Shown here: one piece after another, positions 1-11,800 of the stretch
Layout of the letters: the number at the start of each line of letters is the position of its first letter
Numbering within the stretch: position 1 is the stretch's first letter
DNA from: Lutraria lutraria
Lineage: Eukaryota > Mollusca > Bivalvia > Venerida > Mactridae
Assembly: GCA_964023205.1 (NCBI GenBank)
Contig: OZ026837.1
Location: 14,919,479-14,983,478 of the forward strand
Direction: 5' to 3'
DNA length: 64,000 nucleotides
The notes under the pieces: model-generated
The model's input: the letters and a program-made list of their open reading frames with translations, nothing else
Database searches by the model: none
What the model was told of the DNA's origin: nothing
Program-made: the position numbers and the translations under genes

Positions 1-243
1 AATGCCCCCGCTGAGCATTTAGTCAAAAAGGGGCGATAACTCCTGTGAAAATGTTTGAATATTAAAGAAAATCGTACTTGACCTGTTTTAAGTATTATAA
101 ACCTTCATGTAAAATATTAAACCAATCCATGGCATATTTCTTGAATCGCTAGGGAACCAAAATTAGAATGGACGAATGTAAGGGCGGACAGAGGTATGGT
201 TTTCTTAGTGACATGGTTCAATGAAAGAAAGTGATGAACTTAC

Positions 244-271
244 ATAGATTTACTCAGAAGACCTTTGAATC
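244..271 (-). CDS. NCBP3: NCBP3 28-nt micro-exon
   Basis: Last exon of NCBP3 visible in the window. A TTTCAG acceptor precedes GATTCAAAGG and a GTAAGT donor follows. Joined to the previous exon (phase 1) it reads GFKGLLSKS(M), matching the GMKGILSNS block that follows NPNYGG in vertebrate NCBP3. It is far too short to show as an open frame, so the call rests on splice sites, phase and family sequence together. Confidence 0.8.
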
Positions 272-3200
272 CTGAAACAGAAAATAAGACTGGTTTAAAA
301 TTTGATCAAAACACAGAACCAACAATAAAAGTACATTTAAATTGATAATTTTCCTTTGTCGTGCATAGCATATTGTTTTATCTCAACTTCTATGACAAAT
401 AAACAGTTGGTTAAGAGACCTGAGAGTTCTGATACTCAGCCATGTGATCAATATCAAATATTGTAGAGTCTGTCCGGCTAGCTCAGTGGTTAGAGCGTTT
501 GTCTACTGATCAGAGGTTGTGAGTTCGAAACCCGGGCGATGCTCACACTGTCTGTGGCAAATATGACTGAAGATATTACATCCTATGTTAAATTGTCCTC
601 CACCTCTGAATTATGTGGGGTAGCTTGGCACAAGCTTACAGATAGAATGTGGTTATTGGTTAAGGCCTAAATGAAGTCTAGGAGAGCTGGTTAGGATAAC
701 TGCCCACCATGAAAATGACGTTAAACCCGATGAAACAAACAAACATTGTAAGTAAATTTAATGTCAGTCTTAAAATCAACCTAGAGACTTGAGTTTCATA
801 CCCCAAAAACCAATAAATATGGACAAGGTAAAAGTTTAGACTAGTATCAGAATAAGCATAATTACAATTATTAGGCAAATTTTTGGGTTGAAAGAGAAGA
901 AAGAACTGACAAAAAGAATGGGTTTCCTGTTCTTGAAGGGAGACATAATTCACCAGTATACATAAAATTTACATGATTTTTGTTTGTAATTGTTTCTTAA
1001 ATCAATTACCTCCATAATTAGGGTTCCCATATTTCTGATAATATTTGCTTCTTCTCTCCGCTCCTGGTAACTTCATATCAGCTGAAAAATAAAGTACATG
1101 ATTACATTACAAGCAGCCTATTTATTAATCTGTTGTTTAACAACAAGTCCATTCGCCCGCTATGGTCATTTCAGAGCAGCCCTAGAGAGGTGAGATAAGA
1201 TGGCATTTATATCCATACTCCTTGTCTCGAATTGTTTTTCCTGATTCTTTATCTTGCCTGGTGTAAAGCACCGATACATGCCTCGACCTTTTCCTGTGAT
1301 TTTCTTAACATAGTATTTAGCACAGAAGTTGGGATGGGGACATTGAAAAAGTCCCTGAAATATACAAAAGGCCAAGCCGAGATTAGAACCCATGACTACC
1401 TTTTATATAGTAGTACAGTGCGTTACCACTAGACAATCAATCACCACAAAATGTAGCTTATAAGATGCAAGTGAAATTACATATCTGCCAGAGGCCATCT
1501 AACAATATCTTGTAAAATAGAGCAACATTAATATACAATTGATTTTTTCGTAGAAGTTATAACAAACAAAGCATATTCTTCTTACTTTACTAAGTAGTTA
1601 CCAGTAAATAAGTGAAGAATGGTATAACGAAGACAATTTATTTAATTTTTGACATAAAAAAAAACAGGTTACATAATACAACTAACCTTTGGTAGCAAAA
1701 CGAAGAAAGAGATTTTGTGTTCTCTCCTTATAAGTGACTCCTAACCTCCACTTTCCAGGAGGCCACGGTATACTATCAAACTGAACTTGATTTTTACTCG
1801 GTACTTCATGTTCTGAATCACTATCAGTAATCTCTCCGTCCTCAATTCCTTCATCTTCCATCTTGTCTTCTGTATCCTGCTGAAGATGTAAAACCAAGAT
1901 ATATCACTAATAGGCCTAAAGGTTAGAATTTCTAGCCAAGTCAGAAATTTTTGGTAAGTAGGTAAGGAAATATTCTTTCTCTTATTTTTTTTTTTTTCAT
2001 TTAAAACCAAGACCAAGGTAAACAAATATACCCTTGAAAGAGATAATGCAGATGGCAAATGGATGGAATTGCGTTCCTCGAACTGAAAAAAATCTGGACC
2101 TTAAAGTTTAAAAAGTTTTTGGGATTGCGATTATTTTTCTGGGTCGGTCGCGTTAGAATTCATCAAAGTCTCTGATAGGAATAAACCAAAATGTGCTGTG
2201 TGCAGCATACAATCTGAGCAAGTTCAATTCTCTGTTACAATTTTGGCTTTGAAATGAGTACTTATATGATAATGTGTTAATTTATTAAGAATACCTGTTT
2301 AACAGTTCTCACATCATCTGTATTCTCTGTCCCCTTGGTCTCTGTTAAATCTAAGTCATCATCTTCATCCATCTTTTCCACTTTTCTTGTATCTTCTGTT
2401 TCATCATCATCTTTCTCAGGGGCACCTTCAGTCTTATCTTCTCCTAATACACAAAATAATTGATTTGTTTAAGATAACAAGCAAAAAAGCTATTCTTTCA
2501 AAAATACAACAGATAACATGGTGAAAAAGTAATCTGTATCTAAGTGAATTTTGAAAATTCAGTGCTGTTACAGGTCCATCTCAGCCTTAGATATGCATTG
2601 AGAAAGCAGATTATTTTAACCATAATTAACATTTTAAGGGTGTTTTAGGAAAACGGGTAGACACCGGGTGCTTGTAAAAGTTGTGTGTATGTGTGAGGGG
2701 GTAATTAAACGAAAGACGCAATTTTGGGGGAATATTCACAATGCAAGTAACTGGAAATATTTTGGGGGGGAAAAGTACAGCAAATTTTCCGAGAGGAAGA
2801 GGCTGACTATCAGTGTCCCTTTCTTAGTAAACAGGACCCCCTCTATCCTCAAACGATCATATGAAGCACAACCTACCATTTGTTACTGGTTTAGGTCTAC
2901 TGACAGGTTTAATTCCATATTCTGCCATCACTTTTTCATAACTACGACTCAACTTCATCATTGCCCTTGCAGCTGTAAGCTTGTCTAACCAAACAACATT
3001 GCCTGAAATATCACGAGAAAACTAAAAGATTTTCAAGTCATTTTTTTTCAAAACTACTTCAGAATGTGTCATTACCTGAACTGACATGTATCTAGAAGAT
3101 ATCTAAGTAATGATTTATCTGTCCAAATCTCTCTTTGTTATTCAAGAATGGATGACTGAGAATTTTCTCTAAGTTTGAAGTCATTAGTTCAAAGCAATAT

Positions 3201-5702
3201 TAGAATATTGAAATAAATACAATGCAACATGAGAACCTTTACCATTCACAATTCTTGAATTGCCACTCGCAATTCAAACTTTCTCTTGTCTATTCTGCCA
3301 AGAAATTTTTTATCATTTTTTTATCTTTACACACAAGGGTCTGGAAGAACAAATGTTAACTTATTTTGACCAATCTGCCAATATTCTATAAATAAATTCA
3401 TGTCAAATGAACTTACAGCTTTCATCATCAATCCATTCACAGCCACCTGCAGCAAACTCTTGAAAATAATTGAAGACTTCTTTGGTATTCATTTCATTCA
3501 CACCTCGAATATGTATTGCTTCCAAACGTATTCCTCGTTCATCATTACGACTCAAGTCTTCAGCCTTCAAACCAAGACTAAAACAGAAGACAAGTTTATT
3601 GAAACACATGTACATCTTTGTGAACAGTTTTTTCACAAAACATTTCCCTTTAGTTGTCAAATACGGTAAGTTCAGATGAACAATTGCAATGCAAGTAAAG
3701 CATAGCAGTGTTCGAATTTAACCCCAGACATCGGTCCACTAAATTTGAATAAGTTGGTGGTCTGAAGGTCCAGAAAATTTTTCACAGATTATTTTATCGT
3801 ATTTCAGATTAAACTAGAAGCCCAAGGGCAACATGTCGAGCCCCTGAATAGCCAGCTTGTAATCTTGACCTTTGAACAACAGTAAGTAAGAAGTTCTGCA
3901 GAATTGTCTCATGCAGTATTAAAACTTGAATGTACCTTTTATACAATTCTTCTAGATTGACTGAAGGTTCTGGTGTATATTCCATACCAAACCTCTTAGC
4001 TCTCTCCTGTAACTTTTCCACCTCAACCTAGAGAGAAAAACAAGCATACAGTGATATACAGGGAAGATAATACATATCTAGGACGCATATGTGAAATTAG
4101 TTTTATTAAAAATGATTTCTAGGACCGAAAGACTTGTCCAATAGATTGTGTGACGGTCTGATAAAGAATCTTATTTCATTGGACCAGCTGTCCTGCAACT
4201 TATTCACCTGATGTATACACATTTATAATTGGGTCTGACAGAATTTTCAAGCTTGTCAGACCAATGTCAGACAGATTTTTTTGCTTTTGCAAAGTCTGTC
4301 AGAAAACACAAAGATAGACCAGATTTCTTCATTTATGTAGGTTACCATTTGCAAAGATAATTCAGAACAATTTTCTATATAACAAGTAATAATCTAAACA
4401 TACTTTTTTTAGTGATGGGCAATAATACCGGTATATTGCAATAAGTTCCAAATGCAATACATACAGGTATGGTTCCACCTCGTATCGCGATATTTTTTAA
4501 GTAAATTGATATTGACTACTTTTTTAAACTTTATTTGTATCATCCGTAGCCGGGAAACAGTTAGAATTTTTGTATTTGTGTAACTGTATTCTAGGAGTCG
4601 GACTGTGTGTATTCCCTTGCTCAATGAGAATTTTATATGTATAATAATTATTGTTGTATACTAATTACTATACAGCATTTATAAGGTTTCATTCTAGTCA
4701 CTGATATTTTCATTAGTTTCTTTGTGAAAGATGCCATCATGCAAATGATTAATGAAACTTCATATTTTGATTAAAATCCAAGCTTGAATACTTAAAAAAT
4801 CAAGAGTTTAAAACTCCCAATATATCGCAATACATATTGCAATACAGTGTTGCATATCGCAATATATCGCGATACAAACTATCCGCAATACCCATACTTA
4901 CTTTTTTACATTGATGTGAAATTTAAGCTGTTTACAACCTGAAAGTAAAATTTCCTAAAAACACTGCAATTTCTACAAATGTTAATAACATACCTGATGA
5001 GTAACATCAAATCCAGTCACAAAATTTCCTTCCTTGTTTTCGTACCTTCGAGCAGACTACAAAAAATAAAACTTGACATTTTTACATAAATAAACAAGAA
5101 AAAAATAAATTTTGAAATCATAAATTTCCTCCTGAAAGACTACCCAGTTAACCTTGGTAAAGCTTATTGTAATTAAAACCCAATTACAAATGACAGCTAC
5201 CATTATCATTAGGGTTCAAACTAATAAATGAAAATATGCATCAAAAACATTATGCATATACATCATGGCACATTTAATTCAGATTAGAAGATGCTACTTT
5301 CACTAAGAATTTTAGTAAGATGATAATGGGACCATTGGTTGTAGACAGATGCATCAAGTGACCTAAAAAATCCAGTAGTCGGATCACATCTAGCAAGATT
5401 ATAACTTGAATGTGAAATATACATACCCTAACGAAACGATTTTCAGTCTCACGAGGTTCCAGCTTATTCAAGTAAACGTTGAACTGAACTTCGTCTTTTT
5501 CCGACGCGTGGTCAGATAAAGGAGAATCGGCGGCCATGTCTTCATCATCGACAGCGTTGGCTATTCGTTTGTCAGAGACATCGTCTTCAATAACTATGTT
5601 AGTTTCATCAGTTAGGGATAAATTATCATCATCAGATTCGGAAGCGTCATTATCAATACAAATTTTGAGATTTGCCATTTTCGATTTCTCACCGGACGCC
5701 AT
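244..5702 (-). CDS. NCBP3: NCBP3, nuclear cap-binding protein subunit 3 (3' part outside window)
   Basis: Binds capped RNA with NCBP1 and supports poly(A) RNA export in the nucleus (family knowledge). Exons, transcription order: 5702-5427, 5056-4994, 4027-3936, 3577-3417, 3002-2877, 2443-2295, 1879-1687, 1081-1010, 271-244; every junction is AG/GT and keeps frame, giving about 386 residues before the window ends (human protein about 620). Residues 1-92 are acidic and low-complexity. Residues 93-113 hold the conserved RRYENKEGNFVTGFDVT block. Residues 162-225 form the RRM-like domain with the cap-binding motif as W192-I-D-D195 (WLDD in vertebrates), followed by SCNVVWLDK. Residues 240-330 are Asp/Glu-rich. 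Residues 340-380 carry LFLRFATKG and YYQKYGNPNYGG, the second family signature. Start chosen at 5702 because it opens the first conserved exon; a second ATG lies eight codons on. Introns contain SINEs and a MITE. Family call is very secure; the 3' exons are missing. Confidence 0.94.
473..746 (+). repeat. tRNA-derived SINE (family A)
   Basis: RNA polymerase III box A TAGCTCAGTGG at 479-489 and box B GAGTTCGAAAC at 521-531 head the element. The body (LINE-like 3' region) ends in AACCCGATGAAACAAAC. A second copy lies at 50746-51043 with the same order of blocks. Lies in an NCBP3 intron, same strand as SMPD4. Confidence 0.85.
1222..1434 (-). repeat. tRNA-derived SINE (family C), partial
   Basis: On the minus strand it begins with a tRNA-like head GTCTAGTGGTAACGCACTG and a box-B-like GGGTTCTAATCTC, followed by the body shared with 51362-51662. 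The 3' tail is missing. The two 66-75 codon open frames here are chance frames in the SINE. Confidence 0.7.
4132..4290 (+). repeat. Dispersed repeat with GTCCGATAGATTGTGTG core
   Basis: Shares the block TTGTCC-ATAGATTGTGTG, GATAAAGAATCTTA and GTC(C)GACAGAATTTTCAAG with 52902-53105 and, more weakly, with 11570-11635. Lies in an NCBP3 intron. No coding capacity seen. Confidence 0.6.
4411..4905. mobile_element. Probable non-autonomous DNA transposon with imperfect terminal inverted repeats
   Basis: Left end reads GATGGGCAATAATACC and right end, inverted, reads GTATGGGTATTGCGGATAG. Both ends carry runs of ATATCGCAATA-type sequence. No transposase frame. Target duplication not clear, so superfamily is left open. 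Confidence 0.5.
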
Positions 5703-5810
5703 TTTCCCGAGTCAAGACTTGCAAAATGTTACCTTAACTCTGATTGGTTATTTTTTTGCGTAAGATGTTACAGTACCGCTGATTGGACTGAATATTTTGG
5801 TAATTTCAAG
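5703..5810. promoter_or_regulatory. Bidirectional promoter between NCBP3 and SMPD4
   Basis: Only 108 bp separate the NCBP3 start codon (minus strand, 5702) from the proposed SMPD4 start codon (plus strand, 5811). Two CCAAT boxes occur as ATTGG at 5743-5747 and 5782-5786. No TATA box. The SMPD4 ATG lies in CAAGATGGCGGCC and the NCBP3 ATG in AAAATGGCGTCC, both close to the YY1 consensus. A third such motif is at 6449-6460. Binding is inferred from motif only. Confidence 0.6.
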
Positions 5811-5849
5811 ATGGCGGCCGCCAGTGGTGTTTCGCCGAGCACTATATGG
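5811..5849 (+). CDS. SMPD4: SMPD4 proposed first coding exon
   Basis: Opens at ATG in a strong AAGATGGCGG context and reads MAAASGVSPSTIW before a GGGTATAG donor. It is in phase 0, which is what the next certain exon (6935-7018) needs. The joined N-terminus has about the same length before the first conserved block as the human protein. No sequence similarity backs it, and the ATG at 6453 is the main alternative. Confidence 0.5.
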
Positions 5850-8800
5850 GTATAGCAAACATTCATCTTTTGTTTGTTTATCTAGTCTTTCATTTGTGTG
5901 AAAAGACTTTTTCAAACCGTTCCAATCCATTTTACTTTGCTTACTTTGAAAATGATAAAAGTTAGACTGTAATTCTTTCGGCCTCAAGACATTTCAACCC
6001 CAACACTGTCTCTAGCAATTTTACAATATTACAATAATATAAATATACAGTATAGTTTAAGAACATATTTAATATTTTAATATCATGTTTTGCTTCTGAA
6101 CGACACTGACTGATCCTATCTTTCAAGCCATGTTCAATACACATGTACTGCAGAATTATGTACATACATGTGTACTTTCATGAATAATATTTGATGTGAA
6201 GTATTGTAAAAATTATGGTACTAATTTACATGTATTTATATGATCTCACAATGCATTGCTATATACTCGGCAAATGTTTGACAGCTGTAATCGGGTGTTT
6301 ACGAACTTGATTATACTAAAACAACTCTGGCACGGGAAATTGGTTTAGGTTGCAACAAATTCCTTTAAGATATTGAGATACATTTATAATGCACAATGTC
6401 TTAGTATAATAATAAGTATTGAAAAAGGCATCAATCGAACATTTAAATTCCAAGATGGCGGACATCTATTATAATCCTTTCATCTCCGAGATTAAACATT
6501 CGGAATACCACGGATATTTTCGCTGTTGTTAACATTCGGATCATCATGGATATTTTTGTATAATCGCTATTGTAAACAAGAGCATGAAATCCCGTTGATT
6601 CACATGTCATTACTGTGGGATTTGATTACTTTCAACTGTTAGTACGCAAGTTGCGAATCCATATATGTATATAAGTCATTGATTTAGTACACTATTTACA
6701 TTGGTAAATTAAAGAGATTTTATTGCAATTGCAGCCAAATAAATTTCTTCTGGGGATGCTGATTTCAGAGTTCTCTTTAACACTAGCTACTGACTTAAAT
6801 GACTAGTTTGACAAACACTTCCTTGATAGCCGGTTATAGTTTTTATAATACAAAGGAAATCAAATGCCTGTCGATATTTTTCTTAGTAATTATAAGTAAT
6901 GATCAAAGCTGCTCAGGATTATTTTATATTTCAGTCTAAATTTCAATTTGCTTATGGTAAACCCCTAGGACAAAGGTGTGTTGAATTGGAACATCTTATT
7001 CTCAATTGCAGCAGTAAGGTGAGGATTAAAAAATAATTTTCATATAATTCAAATTATCCGTGACTGTCAATCTTCAGTGTTTTTTCTCTCTTCATTGGGA
7101 AGAGGCATTAGCCTGTTGATTTTGGGAAGAATTATTGCTAAAATTAATTGCTGGGAAATAAAATAGCTGGTGTAAGTTTGGATTTTTGGGAAAACTGCAT
7201 GATTTTAAAGAAATTTTCAATGAAAATTGGGAAGAGGCCTTTAATAGGCCTCTGTTATAGAAGGTGAAAAAACACTGTTCTTCTTATAATTCCATTATAT
7301 TCTATTCTATTATACTGTTGTGTCACATAATTTATTCTTTATCAAATAAGAATATGAATATTTGGTAAATAATATTTAGTCTTAGGCTAGTGAAATTTTC
7401 CGTGAACATAGCATGACATGGCTCTAAAACCTGGGATCCAATCTCAATACTATAGCCTTGAAAAAATGTAACTTTGATATTTTATGCTTTAGGATGCCAG
7501 CTCAGTTCTACCAGGTCTACTTGAGAATATTTTTGGTTTTGGTGCTGAGCCAGGGTGGGGATTAGATGTTATTACAAAGGGGCATAATTATGCTGAATTT
7601 GATGCTGTTCTCAGATTTCTTGGCCCTGAAGGACCAATCATGAAATTAGTTTGTAACCTGCAGACTGATGTCTACCTTACATATGAGTTTCCTTTTTCCA
7701 GTTTGCCAGTAAGTATACTTTTGCAGTATTCAAACTAATTTTTTTAAAGCACAAGCCTAAATTTAGTTAATTTACATGCTACTGTGTTAGATTTATTCCA
7801 CAATGATATACTGTGTAATATTATACATATGTAAGTATAGTTTTCCCTTATTGGTAAGATTCAAACTTGCAAAATTTAAAAAGACGTACAGTTGGGCAAT
7901 ATTTATTTCAAGAAAAAGATGCATTTTGAGAAATTCAGAAGGCTTATACATGTACTGTAATACTTTTTATAGTATAGTTAAATCAGTTTATTAGTTAACT
8001 TAAGCTAAATCAAGACCTCTCTGTTAGGAGCACTGGTATTCTATTAGTAATAGCATACCTTGCACACTGTTCTATTGATAAGTTCTATTTCCCTTTGTTC
8101 TCAGGGTCCTACCAGGCACATGATTGAAGGTGGAAATCTTCCTATGTTCTATGTGAACAAATTTCAAGGATTTTCTAAACCTTCCCTTGCAATAGGTAAT
8201 CTATTATCTTAAATGTTGATATAACCTGGATGATGGAAGAATACATATATAAATTAATCAAACCAACATTGTTTTTATATTCTTTGTCATCACACACATT
8301 TAGAATGTGCATAGATATCTAAAAGAACTGTGCCTTTAAAGGATCAGACAATTGACTAACATTGTGTTGTTCGTTGTTTTGTATTAGTAATGATGAAGTT
8401 TGAGTTTTCGATTGATAAAATTGGCTTGTAAGTTTTATATATCAGTTTCATGATTATAATTTGACTTATGTGACCTACTAATTATCATATTGTATTATAT
8501 TGCTAGCAGGGCTCCAGATAAATATTTGGGCGAGGGGTATTTTACCCCCTGCATTCTTCAGCAGGGGGTATTTTACCCCTTAATTTTTTGTGTGGGGGGT
8601 AGTACACATTTTTAAAGGGTAATGACAATCATGGGAACCACTCTAAAGGGTGTAACCGTATTCACTTATAGGCACAAACACATACTAAAGCGTTACCTTT
8701 TAAATGTACTTTGTTGTATTAATTGTGTTCTTCTATATTTAATGCGTACATTATCCTCATGAACTTGTGAAGAATGTACATGTAGCTTATATGCAATACC

Positions 8801-11800
8801 TTTGCCTTATTTAGTATGTTCAATTAAATAACTAGTCACAGATACTAAATTTAAATTTGATAGTTACGCATTTTAATTGAGTAAAACGGGTACCTGGGAT
8901 TTTAATTGTGTATCGGTATGCTTTTGAAACATTTTTATGCATATTACGGAAAAACTAGTACATATTTACGCAATTATGCCCTTTATCTGGAGCCCTGACT
9001 AGTATCTGAATGTACTAATAATTGGTAAAATTGCTGATATTTTCTGAGTGATACTTGATTATGTTAATACAATTTCAACAATTTGAAATTTAGACAAATG
9101 GAAAGTATTATTTATATATGTAAATGTATGAATGTATGTTTTAATCTTAAGTCACCCAGCCCAATGCTTTGATATTGTAGGTGCTTTTGAACTGTACATG
9201 TTCCATTTTGCGTATGCCCTCGTATCCCAACAATGGCAAATGAAGTCATTTAACTGGAACAGCATCTCTGAAGTTGTTTATCCTTGTCTCCTGGAAAAAT
9301 ATCTGGATTATTTCTTACCTCGCAACAAGAAGAGTCTTCCTAAATTCCCACAATCCTCTGGTACTAATATTAGAAGTCCCATGATGCAACAGACACCTGT
9401 CAGGTATTTATGTACTTATTTATCAGAAATAAATTGTTTATCATAACATCATTTGTATATATAATTATTTATATATGGGTATGGTAACCAGTATATCATT
9501 TGTATATGCAAGTCTTTTTATTTATAAACAACATGACAGATATGGCTGTGGATTGTTGGGTAGGTGGCGATCCGATCCAATCCACGATTCAACACTTACA
9601 ATCCACAAATCGAATCACAAATCTTTTATTATCAAGTAACCCATTTAAAACTTCAAAATTGCAGACCTGAAGACAGCTAATTTTTTAGGAATAATGAAGT
9701 AAATCAATATAAATTGTTAAATATGGCTTAAAGTTATACGTATTCCCTCCCAGTTAATTGATTTACAAGCATCATTGTTTAAAGAACCTGCTGGACATCT
9801 TGGCAAACAAAGTAGTCCATGATGAGACAATATTTATTCAGAGAAAAGTAATTTTTATAAACAAATAATACACTTTTAATTTGTTAAAAAACGAGATCGC
9901 GAACCACAAATCTTAGTAATGACGATTATTCATACTCGATTTTTCAATTTGATTCGTGAATACCCGAGTACTCGGATACTCGCCACAGCCCTAATAACAG
10001 ATGAGATTGTAACTCAAATGAAAATGTCTGTCATTGAGTGTTGTGTAATGTACAAAATGTATGTCATCAGCAATTTTTTCCTCCGAAACCACATAGACAA
10101 TTTCAATGGAATGTTCCTATGATAAATATTGACCATACCCTTTGGCTACTTATTTATTGCAGTCTTCTATAAAAAGTGCTCTTTTCCTAGATTTTGTCTA
10201 TATGTAAAGATACAAATATTTTTTGTTGAAAAATTAAGTGCTTATTATTAGATGCAACAGTATTCAGTATCCAGTGTTAAACAGATTTAGAACTTATCAT
10301 AGTGTCAGATCACCATCTAAACATAGAAATACTATTTCCAGTACAAAGCAGTCCCCCATGAGTGGATGCCAGACCAGATCAAAGTCAAGACTTGGGTTGT
10401 TGAAAGATCTGTTATCACCACAGAAACCAATGGTACAAATTTCACCTGTAACAGAGAAAGTGGAAGGTGACATCTGGTGGTCGGAAACATTTGTACAGGT
10501 AATGTTATAGTATGGTTCTGTCCAGTTCAAAGAGATTGACGTCATCAGACCTATTTTCCTGTAAAGAAAATGTTCTATGTGTGAGATATATTAAGTATTG
10601 ATGAATATTCTAACAGGGCTTTCATTTGACCCTTAAAATGGCATTTTGACTCTTGAAATTAGCAAAAATAAAGCTTCTTACACTAAAGAATTGCAACCAA
10701 AAGGTCAAATTTACTATTACATTAGTTTGAAATTTTTGTTAGTTTAGTAAGTTTAGTTGAAACTTATTTATTTTACATCGATTGTAGACCTGTTGTTCTT
10801 ACAACTTATATTAACTACTCTCGATGACTGCTTCCTGGATTCTGACCAGTACTCAGCGCCGAAATTTTTGTTGACTCTTCATATTCTATCAGCTAAGGAT
10901 CATTTTGACTCTCAAGTTTTGAAGTCTAATGAGAACCCTGCAGTATGTTCCGACTGACATCATTCTAGCTAAGAGCAGAAAAAATGATTGGTTAATGGCT
11001 GAGTTTGTTATAAAATGGCCTTCCATCAGTACTTTGATGATTGATATCAGATAGACTTCCCAGGCCCTTTTTATGTAATTTGTGGGTCCAGTATTTTGCC
11101 CCTTTCCCCAGGTAAAAAAGTGTATATTTTTCCCCACTGAGAGAAAGAAAATCCCCATGTTTTATGACACAAAATTGAAATTTCCCCCATCAAAGGAACC
11201 CGATACATGTTCCCCAAAACCGTAAAAAAAGGGCTGCTTCCCGTGGGACTTATTAAGTTGATACTATTAAGTCGTTTATATCAGGTATAGACTCTGCTTC
11301 ATTGTTATGAAACTTTATGTTGTTATTTTCTTTGCTATTTTCTGATTGGTATCTTTAACATATTTCAGATTTTAACAGAGTTTTGGTTGAACCAGAATTC
11401 ATTAGATTCAGAAAGGGGAATTAACTTACAGAATTTGGTAAGTTAAACATGATGTCTACTGAATTCCTACATTTTGCAAGCAGATGCCTCTGTGTTTGTA
11501 GATGGATTGGTACATAAGTCCTTGAAAGTTTTGTGATTATCTTAATCTTAATCAGACTTTGCAAAAGGTGCCAGACTGGCGGATTTGTCCGATAGATTGT
11601 GTGTTGGTCCGATTTTTTTGCCTTGCGCGAAATCTGCTTAATTATATAACTGATGATATATGGTAATTATCGTAAATATAATTATAGTAAAACATGTTTA
11701 GTTTAAGACCATCTTTAGTACTAAAACATCAGTCATGAAATTGAGATGGTATCATGAGTCATGGTCAGAATTATTATTCCATCAACTATATGTTTATTTA

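Noticed and set aside
473..545. tRNA gene
   Set aside because: Box A and B are present but the arms do not fold properly and the element continues into a SINE body and A-rich tail.
5274..5426. Extension of the NCBP3 first exon past 5427
   Set aside because: The frame stays open but conservation ends at a GTATGT donor at 5426; the tail is intron.
6453..6533. ATG in AAGATGGCGGAC as the SMPD4 start
   Set aside because: The 26-codon frame reaches a stop without a donor that gives phase 0 for the next exon. Kept only as an alternative or as a promoter YY1-like motif.
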